DNA of 64,000 nucleotides from Rhizaria sp. SCN 62-66. Lineage: Eukaryota > Rhizaria, unplaced. Positions 1-13,313 of the stretch are shown piece after piece. Positions within the stretch are counted from its first letter, which is position 1. Every line of letters starts with the position of its first letter. The position numbers and the translations under genes were made by a program. The notes below the pieces were generated by a model that worked only from the letters and a program-made list of their open reading frames with translations, searched no databases and was not told where the DNA came from. The DNA is taken from contig MEDY01000096.1 in assembly GCA_001724265.1 (NCBI GenBank), forward strand, positions 1 through 64,000. Reading direction: 5' to 3'.

Positions 1-646
1 GAGATATATGATGTTTATATGTAAGGATACCAAGGAATATGCTCAATTATGCTGTATATCGAAGACTGTATTGAAGGGAAATAAAAATTAAGTTTGTACG
101 TACTTTCCAAGAGGGATTGCCAATAACGTAAGATGACGTGAGACCGATTGGTGGCGACCTGACTGTGAGTGAGCGACCTCGATATCTGCAATCATTGCTC
201 AGTATGTGCCTCTCCGTCAAAAGAGAAACCGTTCACACAATGATAACCTTCGAGTGCTTTCTACATATAATTTCAATTAGAATATCTCAAGTTGTCGTTT
301 AGGTGCTTTACGCGCTCCTTCATCAAGCCACGAGGCAGCTCTTACTGACCCGCCAACGACTTCTCCCGATCGCTGCCAGAGCTCATTCATGTCACACCTA
401 AGCTCTATAACGACGCCCACCCCTTTTACTCTTGAATTTACAATGCGAAATTGCGTGTCTTTTGTCTCCCCACTTTGTTTCACTACAGAGCCGCGTTTCG
501 CCAAGGCCACACGCGCTCCCCACTCCAACGTTTCATCTCTTTAACAGCACTGCTGTCTGGCACAGCCCACATTCCCACAGCACAGCACATCGCGGCCGCA
601 CACTCTTACCCACACAAACTCCGCGTACCGGCGCGCGCGGCGGACG
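1..646. other. 5' flank of the giant gene, no gene seen
   Basis: AT-rich up to about position 430, then increasingly pyrimidine- and GC-rich towards the ATG at 647. The short ORFs here on both strands have no recognisable domain and look like chance frames. It probably holds the promoter and 5' UTR of the gene starting at 647. No promoter element could be assigned with confidence. Confidence 0.5.
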
Positions 647-3600
647 ATGGGAGCCTGCAATAGCGCCCCCTGCGCCCGCAAACCCGGCCCCGACACGGGC
701 CCCGGCCCAGGTGGCTCCGGCGCTGTGAAGGGCCGCGGCAGGGGCAAGGGCCGGGATAAGGGCCGAGGCACGGCGGGCGACGGCAGCCGCGAACAGCCCC
801 AGCTTTACGGCGACTCGAGTCCGGTCGAAATCGCACTTGAACCGTCGTCTAAGGGGCAGGGACACTTAGATCGGGACGATAGCAGCCCGCTGCCGCAGTC
901 GCTGACGGCCTTCACTGGGGAGGACGATACGACAACCTCTACTGTGCCAGCCACGGCCACGGCGACGGTGACGGCGACGGATACGGTGCCTGCGACGACG
1001 AGCGCGAGTGCGGCCGAGATTGCCAATAGTAACTCACAGTCGCAGACACAGTGGCAGTCGCAGTTTGAGCCGGAGAAGCCTGCCGAGCCCCCCAAGCGCA
1101 AGGGCGGCTGGTTTCGCTCTCTGTTCAAGTCCAAAGACAAAAGCAAGGACAAGGGCAAAGCCACTGAGAAAGGCAATGATAAGGGTAACGCTGACAAGAA
1201 CAACGGTAACGGCAACGACGCCAAGAAGACTGACAGGGACGACAAGTCTGGCCGCTATCGCCACGATTCCGCGCTGGATGGCGATGCAGGCGCGACACGT
1301 GACCGTGAGCACAGCGGTGGCGGCGCCTCCGAAGGTCAGTTGGACAACCACAACACGTTCACCCTGACAGAGGACGGTGGCTTTACTTCGCCGTCGTCGG
1401 GCGGCCTAACTTTGATCCGCCCCCCCAACACACTCAGCGGCCTCGCTCTGTCCGCCACGAACACCAACACCGACACCGTCTCTGGCACTGCCACGGGCAC
1501 TGGCGCTGGTTCTCGCAACACGCCCGGCGGTGATGCAGACTCCGACGCTGCCTCACGGTCTCCGTCACAGCCAAAGTCGCGGTCGCGCTCACAGTTAGAA
1601 TCAGGAGAAGACACGCTCTCTCAGTCCGGTGACTTGTTGTCGCCTCCGGTGCCAATGCTACATTCGCTTCTCGCGCCGCCGCCGTCGCTGTTGTTGGCTG
1701 GGGTGCCGGCGTCTCTGCGCGCGCAGTCGCCCGCCGCGAGGCCCACCGCGTCGCAGTCCAAGCGGCAGCGGCGGCCACAGCAGCAGTCAGATGGCGAGAG
1801 TGTTGGCGACTCGACTGAGGAGGACGGCGTTGTTGCAAGCGCGAACGCGCTTACGAGCACCACTGACTCCACTGATGCAACTGGTGACGCTCATGGTGGT
1901 TTCCAGCTTGTGTCTCCGCTCTCGGCGCAGCTGCCACCTCGAACTCGCCCCGGCTCGGGCTCAGGCTTTGGCCACGGCTCAGCCTCTGGCTTTGGCCCTG
2001 GCTCAGGCCTCGGTGCTCCTGCGGGAGGACGGAGACTGCGGCCGCGGCCGCGGCAGTCGCTGTCGCCAGTTCACCACTCCGTCTCGGCCTCAGCTCTAAA
2101 CGATAACAACATGAAATACGATGGCGACGACGACGACGCCAGCAACGGCAACAACACCGACTCGCAGAGCGACGACGACGACGACGACGGCAGTGGCAGC
2201 ATTGCCGGCGGTCGACAGCGCCAGCCGCGCCCCCGCACCCGCAACGGCGGCGACAGCGGCCACACGAGTCGCAACAGCCACAACCCTCACTCCGCACTGC
2301 TGCACACGTCGCGCTCGATGCCGCCCGTGGTGCCGCCGCGCCGCGGCTCCCGGGCGCGGCCGGACGTGTTTGGCACTGGCAACGCCAGCTACAGCGACAC
2401 CACCACCAACAGCAGCGACGACAACAATGCCAACAGTGCCAGCGATGCCAACAACGCGAGCGCCGATGACGCTGAAGCTGGCGGCAAGGGGCCCAAGACT
2501 GGCGCTGCAGCGAAAAGCAGCGACGACGGAAGCGACAGTGCCAGCGACAGTGGCGATGACGACGATGACGGAAATGGCGATGAGAGCGGTGCAGCCGTGG
2601 GCACTTACATGTCCGCATCTAAGGGGGGAAGCAAGGGGGACGAGCGGTCGGTTTCGCGCTCACAGTCACTCTCATTCTCTCCATCGCAGTCGCAGCTTCA
2701 GGCGCAAACCCCGCAGCAACAACAGCAGCAGCAGCTGCAGCGGCCGCCGCGCCCGCTGCCAGCGCGCCCGCCACGACACCCTGCTGCCGCGACTACAAGC
2801 ACTCGCACTACTAGCGCAGCAGCACAGCAAACGCATACGAAGCCTGGCAGTGCTGTGCCCGTGGCCAGGCCGCCGCGGCCGCAGTCGCCGCCGTCCTCGT
2901 CGCAGCTGCGCGCATAGCAACAACAACAACAACAACAACAACAACTGCAACAACAACAGGCGCAGTCGCTGTCTCCGCCGCAGTTGCGCACTGCTGCTCA
3001 CGCACATGCCGCTCACGGTCACTCCGCTCATGGTCACTCGATCCCCTTTGCGAACCTCACCTCGGCGAGACCGCTAGTGACCGTGGGCAACGCGACCGTG
3101 AGTACCACGGGCACCCTGGCAAACAACAACAGCAGCAGCAGTGCAGGCAGCACGGTCACCAGTACCGACTCCGGCTCGCTGCCCCCGGCGGCGCACTCGC
3201 TGGCCCGTACATCCTCTATCAGCGCTCACCTAAGTGCCCATGACCGCGCACTGCTCCTTGCGTCGCCCCACTTGGATGATGACGGCGCTGCGTCTCAGGG
3301 TGCTCAGTCGGGATCTAAGGGCCACTTACGCGCGGCCGCGCGCGCCTTCCGCCGCGCCAGCCGCGCGCGCGGCGGCCACTCGCCGCTGCCCCGCCTGCGC
3401 AGTTACGCCTTCCCCCCCGCGGTGCCGCCCGTCACGCAACGCCAGCACTAGCAGCAGCACTACCGCCGCTACGCCGAACAACAGCAGCAGAAACATCAGC
3501 TCCAGTTCCAGCAGCGGCGCAACGGCAGCGGCAAGCCCCGCCGCGCCGCGCCGCCGCCGCCGCCGCCGCCGCTGCCGCCGCCGTGTCTGTTCACGTTCCA

Positions 3601-4768
3601 GGTGCGCACAGTCACCTCTCCGGCCTTTGCTGAGGCGCAGCGGGACAAGCTCAAGGACGTCCGCGACCGGCTGGAGGCCGCGCGGCTGTTTCGCGGGCAG
3701 CCGCAGCACCACGCGTTCGGCGTCCTCACCGCCTCACAGACGCAGTCGCCTCCGCAGCCGCAGTCGAGGCCGCAGTTGCAGCCGCAGCAGTCCAGGGGCA
3801 GTGCGGGCGCGGAGGCCGCGTTCGCCGCGGCGCTAGCCGCGACCGCGCTGGGCTTCGCTGCCAACGGCGGCCACTCGGACAGCGAGGACGACGTGGTGGC
3901 GCTGCTGCCGGGCACGGCGCTGCCGATCCCGCAGGCCGCGGTGCTGGCCGCCACGGGTGCGCTGGTCTCGCAGCCCGCAGACAAGCTATCTACCCCCGCA
4001 AAGAGTAAGAGCGGCAAGGCTTCCGGTGCAGCTGGCAATGGGCTGAGTCTCCCTGTCTCTGCGACTGCGTCTGGCGCTGGCGCTGGCGCTGGCGCTGGCG
4101 CGACAAATGACCGCGGGTTTGCTACCCCGCAGCGTGGCGGTCCGCAGCGCAGCGGGCTGGCGGCGTCGTCGTGCCCCATCGACCCGCGCGCGTTCGCGCA
4201 GCCTGGCCACAGTGCCGCCGCCGCCGCCGCCGCTGCTGCAAGCAGCCACAATAGCAACCACGGCCACGGCTATAGCATGCATCCGCAGCATCAGTACCCG
4301 CAGCAGCAGCAGCAGCAGCAGCAGCAGTACTTGCATGACATGCGCTCACAATCGCCTCGCATCCCCGACCGGCCGTCGCAGCGGCGCATGAGTGCCCCTT
4401 ACACCGACCCGTCTAAGGGCGGCCCGGGCCCTTACATGCACCTGCATGCGCACACACAGCCCCAGTCCGTGTCAAAGTCGAGGTTGCCGGTGCTGCCGGC
4501 ACCAACCGTTATTTCCCCCGCGGTCTCGTTCAGCAACAATAACTCTCATTTCCACCACACCTCGTACTCTGGTCACCCCGCGACAGCCCACGGTCACCTC
4601 GCCGCCCACGGTTACTCCGCCCACGGTCACCCGTCGCCCTTCGCCGCGACTGCACCTGCGCCCACGCCTGCGCCCACGGGCGCGTTCATGGTTACCAGCG
4701 TCGTGTCCCCCCAGTCTCCCTCGGCCGGCCGCATCCGCAGCGCGCGCAACAACAACACCAACAACAGC

Positions 4769-4829
<61 letters not shown>

Positions 4830-7800
4830 GCAATACTGGCAATTACAATGGCAATATGTATTCCCCGCATCGTACGGCGCCCTTACCCATTACGGCAAGT
4901 CTTAGCAGCTCAGTGCTGCCCCCGCCCCCGACTCTCCTCGCCGGCGGCCTAACCTCCGGCGTTGGCGGCTTGACTTTTGCTTCCCCTGCGAACGCGTCTC
5001 TTGCAGCCGCCAGCGGGCTCGGCCTCGGTCTCATGTCCCCCGCCGCGGTCGCTCACAGTCACTCTGCTCACGGTCACTCTGCTCACAGTCACTCGGCGAT
5101 TGCGGCGGGATTGATCTTGTCGCCACTGCAGGGCGGCTACAGCGCGGGTATGTACGTCGCGCCCGCGCCGGTGCGCTCGGCGCCCGCGCAGAGGCACTCG
5201 CGCGCCGGCGGCACCAACAGAGGGAGTGCGAATCACCCTGTGGCCGCGAACGATCGCATGAACACGGGCAGCTCTGTTGCAGGCGAGTCAACTTTTGACC
5301 GCGAGCGCGAAGGCAAAGCGACGCAGCAGCAACAGCACCCACAACAACCGCATCAGCCTCAGCAGCAGCAGCAGCAGCAGCCGCAGCGGCAGCCGCAGTC
5401 TCAGTCGCCTGCGCTGTCGGCTTTGTCGTTCGCGTCTTCCGGCTCGCCGTCGCCGTCCCGCCGCGCCCACAGTCACTCCATGCCCCCCGCAACCCCCACT
5501 GGAACTGTCGCTGGCGCTGTGTTTGTTCCTAGTACCGGCGCTCTCAGCCCACAACAGCAGCAGCAGCGCCTGTTGCGCTCGCAGTCGCCCGTTGTTGGCG
5601 TTCTGCATGCGCGCTCGCACTCGCCCGCCCCGGCCTTGCTGCGCTCGCAGTCGCCGGGCCAGCCGACGGGACAGTCGCCCGCTCCGCTGCGCGCACAGTC
5701 GCTGGGCTTCGTGCTCAGCCCTGGCCGCGCACAAGCCAGCGGGACCAGCAGCAGCAGCCCCGGCATTAACCCTGTTAGCTGGCCCACGAACCCAGACTTT
5801 GCCACTGACGCTAACGCCAACGCTAACATCGCCACCGCCGCCGCTTCAGCTGCTATGATACCGCCGCTCACCGACCCCAGTCCGATCGGCGTAGTGCTCA
5901 GCGGCGGCGCGACTGCCGACGGCGACGTCGCTCTGTCGTCACCCGCCGGCCGCCGCACCGCCAGCGCGGCCCGCGCGCGCACGTTGCCGCAGTCTTTCTT
6001 CGCACCTCTACTCACGGCCGCCTCCGCGCATCCCGCGCACACTGCAGAGCAGGCCGGCGGAGCGGCCGCGGTGCGCAGTCACGGTGACGGCAGTCCGGGC
6101 GTGTCCCAGGGAGCGACGGGCAGCAGTGTGCTCACGCCGCCGCTGCCCATGTCGCCACAGCAGCAACATCAATACCAGTTGCAGCAACAGTATCAGCAGC
6201 ACATGCAGCAGCAACTGCAGCAGCAGCAGCACATGCAGCAGCAGGAGGGCTATAGCGCGAGCGGTAGAACGGTGTCGTTCGCCCCCGTTGTTGCAGCCCT
6301 TGCTGGTGTCGCCACCAGCTCCACTGCAAGCGCCAGCGCCAGCGCCAGCGGAAGCGCACGTGCTGATGTTGGCGCTGACGCCAGCGCTAGCGCTGTGGTC
6401 AACTCCACCTCTGTTCCCGACAGCCCCGCGGTGCGGGGAGACGGCGGGGTACTTACATTCGCCGCCGTCGTTGGCGATGGGGTACTTACACCGCTCCACC
6501 CCGTGCGCTCCTCGACGCCGCCTGTAAGGGTCGGCACGCCGCTGGGGGTGCTTACACCCGTCGGAGCCCTTACGCCGGGCCGGGCGCTCGGCGTGAGCGT
6601 GCGCGTGCAGACCCCCGAGCTGGGGTACTTGCAACTGGCGACCCCGCTCGCCGCGACTGAGGCCGGCACGCACTGGATGTCTCCGCGCGCCGCCGGCGCC
6701 GCTCACGACTTCACTAGCAGCACCCAACACGCCGCCGTGAACGTGCACGGGGGCAGCAACGCGAGCGCGAGCGATGGTGACAGCAGCAGGGTCAGTGCCG
6801 AGAGAGCTCCTGCGACTGCCGCCGTCGCTCGCAGTCAAGCTCCTCCCAGTGATCGCGAGCAGCAGCAGAGCGCGGGTGACCGTGGGCAGTCCACCGGTGA
6901 CTGTGAGCCGTCCGCTGGTGACCGTGGGCAGGCTGTTATGGGTGACCGTGTTGCAGTGTATGCCACGGACACGGACACTGGCGAGAGAGTGCTCGTCGGG
7001 CTGGTTTCGCCGACGACTGTCAACACTACGAATAACAACAACAGCAGCAATAGCAGCAACGACAACACCGCGGGCACGCATGTCAGCAGCCCCGGGGCTG
7101 CCAATACCAGCGCCGATAAGGCCAGAAACAGCAACGAGAATAATACCTATTACAATGACAACAACGCTGATGGCGATAGCGTAAGCGTGAGTAGTGTCGA
7201 TGTTTCCGACACTGACTTCAACATCGACAATGCTGCTCAGGAGCAGCAGCAGCAACAGCAGCAACTGAGTCCAAGTACCCCCTTAGATGCTGCGCAGGTG
7301 CAGTCGATTCTTTCGCCAGCACACAACTCGCTAATCATGCCCACTCCGAATCAAACTCAAGCCGCGCCAAATCAAGAGCGTGCCACCGGCGCTCAAAGTC
7401 AAGCCACCTCTAACAATAGGGTCACTCTGCCCAGAACTGAGGGTTTCATGACTGCATCGTTGGAGCTCGAGGCAGAAAGTCAAGCCGCGTGGTTACGCAC
7501 GATCATGCGTCCGGAGGGTCACCAGCTGTCGTCCCCGCCGTCTCACTCGCGCTCCCACTCACAGTCGCTGACACAGTCGCAGCCCCAGTCGCAGGCGCAC
7601 TCGCTCGCGCAGTCGCAAGCGGCGCCCATGACCGCGGCCGCGCTGGTTGCCGCCATGACCGCTGCGATGACCTCGCCGTCGACCCCCATCTCGCCCGCCC
7701 CCGCGACCGCCGCGACGGCGACCCCCGCGACGGTGACGCTCACTGCGGCTGCGGCGGCGGCTGCTGCTGTATTGGTTGCAACTGCGCCCGCAACTGCGCC

Positions 7801-10800
7801 GAGTATGGTAACGAGCGTGGTGCCCGTGACGCCCGTGGCGGCGTTCAGTGCGCACGTCTTTGAGAGAAGCCAGACTAGCAGCAGTGGCGGCGGCCGCGAC
7901 CGCAGCAGCGCTGACTACTGCTCCGGCGGCCCTGTCAACGACGCCGCGCACGCTGGCCAGGCTCATGCGCTCTCACCCGCAGCTGCTTACGGTCGCTTTG
8001 TCGTTAGCTCTGACGAGCTAGACGGTGGGCTAGATGCGAATCGGTCGCTGTCGCCGATGCAGCCTCTCCAGTTTCTGCAGTCGTCGGCGGACCTGGAGGT
8101 GAGGCTGCTCTCACCCACCTCGCCGCCTCCGGCGCAACCGCGGCAGCTGTTGCAGCAACAGGTGCAATCACAGAGCGACGCTGTGGCGCCGAGAGCGCAC
8201 GCCAGCATTGACACCGGCGCGAGCGCAGACACTCAGACTTTTAGCTCCAGTGCTGACGGCGGTGTTCACTCTAACGTGAGCCCTTATGCGAGCGGCAGAG
8301 TCAACACCGACGAGTCTCAGGTGCGTGTGACTGCTACTGCCCCCTTAGACAGCAACGGTGACGTAAGTGCCTGCCTGGCCCACGCCAGTACCGGAAGCAT
8401 GCCGGAGTATGACGAAGACGATGTGGAGATTGTCAGCGGCAGCTCACAGGCGTCGGCTGGTCCGAGTAACGCCTCGAACAACGCCACTGATGTCAGTCAA
8501 GGTGCGCCCCAGCCACAGTCGCCGCCTCAGTCGCCGTACCAGTCTCGGCAACGCACAGTAGCTGCCTCAGGTGACAGCCGGACTCCCACTCACAGTCAGC
8601 CGTCTCCCAGCGTCGATCGCCCTGCACGCTCGAACGCGGCTGAAACTGAGACAGCGCAGGGCGCTCTTGCTAGCGGTGGCGACGACAACGACGAAGCTGC
8701 GATGCTGGCTGCCGCGGGCGTGTTTGTGCGCGACTTGGCTCAGTTTCCGCGCGGTGCATCCATGTCTCCGGCGTTCGCGAGCAAACTCGCTCGCGACAGC
8801 CAGCGCATTGACGACGACGACGGCGCAGTCGAGAATGCCGACGCGAACACGACGAACATTGCCCATATGAGAGACAACCAGGGCCAACAGCAGCGAAACA
8901 ACTCAGGCTCGAGGGTCGACGTTTGCGCTGACCGTAGTATCGTCAAGGGGACTGTGTCCAGTGGCGGGTCTGATGGCGTAAGTACCCCCTTAGTGCACAC
9001 GGTTGCGATCAAGAATCTGGATGACCCGCGCGAAGACACCACGTACTCGTTCCTGTCACCTGCCGCGCTCGCCACGCTTGCGAACAACGCCAACGCGAAG
9101 AACTGCTCTGAGAACATGAGCGGCTATAGCAGCAATCGCGCTGTGAGCGCCCCTGAAGTCAATGCTGGCTTGGAGGACTTGAGCGGAGTTATGGGCTCCG
9201 AGTATCGCGCTGAGGAGCAACCCCATCAGCAGCAACAGTCGCAGCAGGTTGACTTGACGCGCCAGCCCTTAGACTCCCCGCCGTACAGCAAGCTGCCGTC
9301 GAATGGCCCCGCATCCCCTGTTCTGAACACCCGTGGTCGTCCGACGCAGCTGCAGCCACACCAGTCGCCGCACGCCCCACCGCCGCACGCGCCGCGTGAC
9401 GTGAGTCTGGAGGCGCGGCGGCGCGCGCAGGAGAGCCGGCGGCTGGGCGAGCAGCGCCGCGCGGACGTGCTTATCGGCCATGAACGTCAGCAGCGCCAAC
9501 AGCAACAACAACAGCATCAACAGCTATTGCAGCAGCAGCAGCAGCAACGCCAAGAGCGAGGTGATCACGGAGGGCACCCAGATGGCGGGAGTAACAGCGC
9601 GTTTAGCACGCCTTCTAAGCACTACCGCAGCGGCACTCGCTCCAGCGACGCCGGTCAACATCACGCCGCTGGCGCGCCGCGCGAGACCCCGTCCCGGTCT
9701 AAGGGCCCCTTAGACGGCGAGATGGATCCCTGGGAGGCGCACGCGGCGCACAGGCCCGGGTGGGTCCCGGGCTCTGTGCGCCGCACTCGCCGTGACTCGT
9801 GTGCTTTCGGTAGCGACGCCAGCAATGAGGGCGACTTGCTACTGCCAACGGGCGTGTCCCATACACACATCCACAGTCAGAGCCAAATCCAGAGTCTCAA
9901 TCAGAGTGAGGGCCAGAGCGCTGCCGCGCGCAACAGGGACAGGAGCCTGAGCCGGAGCCACTACCGCTACAACGGCAACGACGACGACTATGACGGCAAT
10001 CAGAACGTCAACGGCACCGCCCACGGGCACAGCGGCGCAATCACGTTCCCGCCGTCACTCTCCGCCAACCCGAGCGACACGACCCTGAGCGGCGACTCTG
10101 CTTCTGCGCCCGTTGACCCCGCAGTGGCCGCAGAGGCGGCTGTGAGCGCCATTGCAGCGGCCGCGGTTGCCGCGGTGCAGCGGGGGCTTTTGCATAGCTC
10201 CGGCGCGAATGCCGATGCTTCTGCAGTGAATTCGAGGGTTTTGCCGCAGTCGCACAGCGATCCCACGGACGTTAGCGCTTACAACAATACCGCGGCCCAC
10301 GCCGTTGATCGGACGTCGATTCGCCGCATTCTCTCGCGCGGGAATCTAAGTACTCCCTTACACCCCGCACTCCCTGGCTCGCACTCGGTGCCGACGGTGA
10401 TGCCCTCAAGCGTCAATACGAGCAACACTTATAATGGAAACAGCGCTGCCACTGCAAGTGCCTCTGCAGCAGTGAGCACCCCAGCAAAGCCCCGTGTCAG
10501 CGCAGGGTCTGACCGCGCGCGCGCCTACCTGGCGGCGCGCGACGCGGAAAACACGGCCGCCATTGCCAGGGCGGCCGCTGCGGCTGCTGCAGAGGCTGCA
10601 GCACCTGTTGTTGCCGCCGTAGAGTTTGGTGCTGCTGATGGAGATGATGGAGCTCACCGGGGTCGCACGCATTCGAACTCATTTACCGAATCAAATGTGA
10701 ACAACAACCACGGTACTGATCGCGAGGCTCGTGGTATCGCGTTTGACGAAGAGGAAGACGCGGTTGAGGAGGACAACGACGAGAGCGTGATGGTTGTGAC

Positions 10801-12823
10801 TGGACCTGCAACTGTGACGAGACTTGCCCCGCACAGTTACAACAACGCACGAGATCACAACTACGATGGCGCTCGCCGGAGCTCCCCAGCTGCTGCGTCT
10901 GGTCCGACGCGCTCAGTGCACCGCAAGCAGCAGCGTGGTAGCGGAGCTGTTTCGACGCCATCCGCAGTGCCAATGATGCCGTCGTCGAGTCTCGCATTCA
11001 CGTTCACACCGACTGGCGCTGGCGACAAAAGGGCTCACATGTCACGCGATATCATTAACTTCAACTTGACCCGTGGCCATGCATCCGGAAGCGCAGCAGC
11101 GCCTGCAACGCAGCGTGCCGATAGTGACGCTACTGACGATCTCAGTACTCCGATGAAGTCTAAGCGCAGTGTCATCGGCGGCGCCCCCGCGCCTCGAGTC
11201 AGCTTCTCCCCCACGGTCGCTTCCGACCCACAGCCGCTCGTTGCGAACCCGCAGGTGTTAGCAACGGACTCGCTGTTGCCGACCAGCGACTCACAGCCGC
11301 GCACTCAGCTTGCGCCTCCAGTCGCCGCTGTTGCGACTGGCGATGCCGGCGTTGAGTTCATCCGCAAAGACGGCGGTATTATTGGCGCCAGTCTCAGCGC
11401 GAGCGTGAGCGTGACTGGGAGCGAGTCCAAGGGTGAGTCCGAGGACGGGGCCGTGCCACCGTCGAAGGCTGAGGGCTTGCTGAAGCCTGACGACGAGCTC
11501 ACGTCGCCCTACGTCTACGGCTACGACCACTCAACTCCCGCGTTCAAGCAGCACCAGCAGCACGGCTACTCGAGCAAAGATGGCAGCAAAACGGGACCGA
11601 TCACTCCCGGCGGCAGCGTAAGTACCCCCTTAGACTCCTCCGCGACGCCGCGGCGCCGCAAGTACATCCCGGCTGCCGTGTACCAGCAGGGCTCCGCGGC
11701 CGTGTACAAAGCGATCACTGGCACGTCGGGGACAGACTTCTACGGTCCCGACGGCGGCCCACGCATTGTCACGAGCAAGACAACGACGATCGTTGCCCCG
11801 AAGCAACCGCGCAAGTCGATCATGGGCGTGAACACGCCGTATAAGGCCGGCACTGCGCGCGTCAAGGACGGTGGTAAAAGTGGTGACTTTGCGCAACTCT
11901 CAGTAGCGCAACTGTCGCGCTCGCCGTCACGCGCACAGTCGCACTCACGGTCACGTACACAGCCACAGCTGCGGTTCCCCTCTCGAGGCCAGCTCGCACC
12001 GACTGTCACTGCGCCCACTGTGACTGCAACTCCGGCTGCGCCTGTTGTGACGATGGTGACGAGCGCAATGCACCCGAGTCTTGGTCCGGGGTCAAAGAGC
12101 GGCAAGCCGCACACTTATAGCAGCAGGGCTGCAGCCGCAACTGCGGCGCCGACGAACAGCAGTGCAACGCCTGTGAACAGCGCTCCGACCGCGATGAACG
12201 CACACGCAGCGAGCAAGTCTGGCGCGGGTGATCATGACGTCACTGGTGGTGACGGCGACTGGGACAATGGGGAGAATGAGCGCGAGTTGCTGCGGCTTCG
12301 ACGCTTGTTTAAGCACGTAGCCACTCGCCAGGCTGCTTTCGACGAACAAACTCAAGCCGCCGCTGCGAATCAAAATCAAGCCGCTCTCACTGCGGCGCGA
12401 AGTCCGATCAACAGTGATATTGCTAGCTTATCTGTTCCTGTCAACGCTACCAGCAATAACAGCAGCAACACGATTGTCACATGTGTTACCAGCAGCAGTC
12501 ACAGCCTGGGTTTGAGCGAGGCCGAGAGTCTTGCCGCGTTGCAAGCCATCATGCGCAGCGCCCTGTCCGGCGGTCACACCGGCACTAATCACGCCGGCGC
12601 GACTCTGGGCGCCGTCACCTGTGACGCGGTTGCTGATGTTGGTGTGAACAATGGTACAAGCGCTAGCGGCAGCAGTGGCGGCCTGTCGTGGGCGTACGCG
12701 CCGACGACGGCGGCGCAGCACGTCGCGACAACAAATGCGAACGCTAATGCTGCTGCGGCGGCGGCAGCGGCGACTAGCGGCGGTAGAGCACTCGGGATGG
12801 TTGTGAGCTTTGGGTCGCCGTAA
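647..12823 (+). CDS. Giant low-complexity protein with N-terminal acylation motif (4058 aa, UAG read as sense)
   Basis: One continuous frame runs from ATG 647 to TAA 12821-12823, interrupted only by TAG at 2915-2917 and 3449-3451. Both TAGs are followed directly by CAA or CAG runs, and there is no in-frame TAA or TGA in 12.2 kb. Under the standard code it breaks into three ORFs in the same frame. The N terminus MGACNSAP fits the N-myristoylation consensus (Gly2, Ser6) with Cys4 as a possible palmitoylation site, suggesting membrane attachment. No folded domain was recognised. The rest is Ser/Gln/Ala/Asn-rich with polyQ, a 20-Asn run near residue 1375, repeated AHGHS motifs, recurring QS[LP]SP, SKG and STPLD words, and DDDD clusters. 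No intron was needed. The function is unknown; this could be a membrane-tethered scaffold. The start is well placed because the acylation motif sits at residue 1. Confidence 0.75.
2915..2917 (+). other. In-frame UAG codon 1 (residue 757), probable Gln
   Basis: The TAG lies after ...Q-L-R-A and is followed by eight CAA codons, CTG and more CAA/CAG. Elsewhere in the same protein the word L-R-A is followed by Q (LRAQSP, LRAQSL), which supports glutamine at this position. The frame stays open for 756 codons before it and 177 codons after it. Confidence 0.85.
3449..3451 (+). other. In-frame UAG codon 2 (residue 935), probable Gln
   Basis: The TAG lies in the context T-Q-R-Q-H-(TAG)-Q-Q-H-Y-R-R-Y, with CAG CAG directly downstream and a second CAA/CAG run ten codons later. 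The frame continues without TAA or TGA to 12823. Confidence 0.85.
4769..4828 (+). repeat. (AAC)20 microsatellite coding poly-Asn
   Basis: Twenty uninterrupted AAC units in the frame of the giant gene, flanked by imperfect AAC/AGC units. A pure codon tract of this kind is expected to be length-variable between strains. Confidence 0.95.
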
Positions 12824-13313
12824 TTGCAACCTGACGCATTTTTTTTAATGATGATTGTATATATAGATATTCACCAATAACGGAATGCAAGTGCATGGTA
12901 AAACAACGTTGCTTGTGTTACTGTTTTATTGATGAGTTTGCAACAACTATTTACTCTGTGTTATTTAGAACGTTGTACTTGTTTACCTACAATGAACACG
13001 AACAATAGATACGATTTCTTTTGTAGACAGTATTTGTAAAGGATAATTGTCAGGATTCCTTACCACTTGCATATCTAAGCAACCTACATTTTTTCAGCCC
13101 CGTCATGGTCACCATACCATGGTCACTCGTCAACGGACAGAAATCTTGTGTTGGTAGGATGTCCTCAGCCTGACCGTCAAGCGCTATAAGATAAAGCCAC
13201 GCCGCCTTAATCACTTACGTATATTTACATCCTTTAATTATATTGTTTGAAGTCCACGTCAAGTCCGGTTTTGCAGCCCGTTACTTGGTCTTGCTTAGAC
13301 CCGTTTTTGAACC
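12824..13313. other. Intergenic spacer, no gene seen
   Basis: An AT-rich spacer between two genes on the same strand. It must hold the 3' end of the giant gene and the promoter of the CFAP97-like gene. An imperfect repeat of ATGGTCAC occurs near 13108-13128. Nothing else was recognised. Confidence 0.5.

Noticed and set aside
6008-7264. 418-codon minus-strand ORF inside the giant gene
   Set aside because: An antisense frame of a GC-rich repetitive region, with no recognisable domain, crossing repeats whose plus-strand translation is consistent with the rest of the protein.
8976-8992. GTAAGTACCCCCTTAG as a possible 16-nt mini-intron
   Set aside because: The word also occurs with CAAGTACC and TCTAAGTACT in place of the GT border and always encodes S-T-P-L in frame, so it is a coding motif; real introns here are 89-211 nt.
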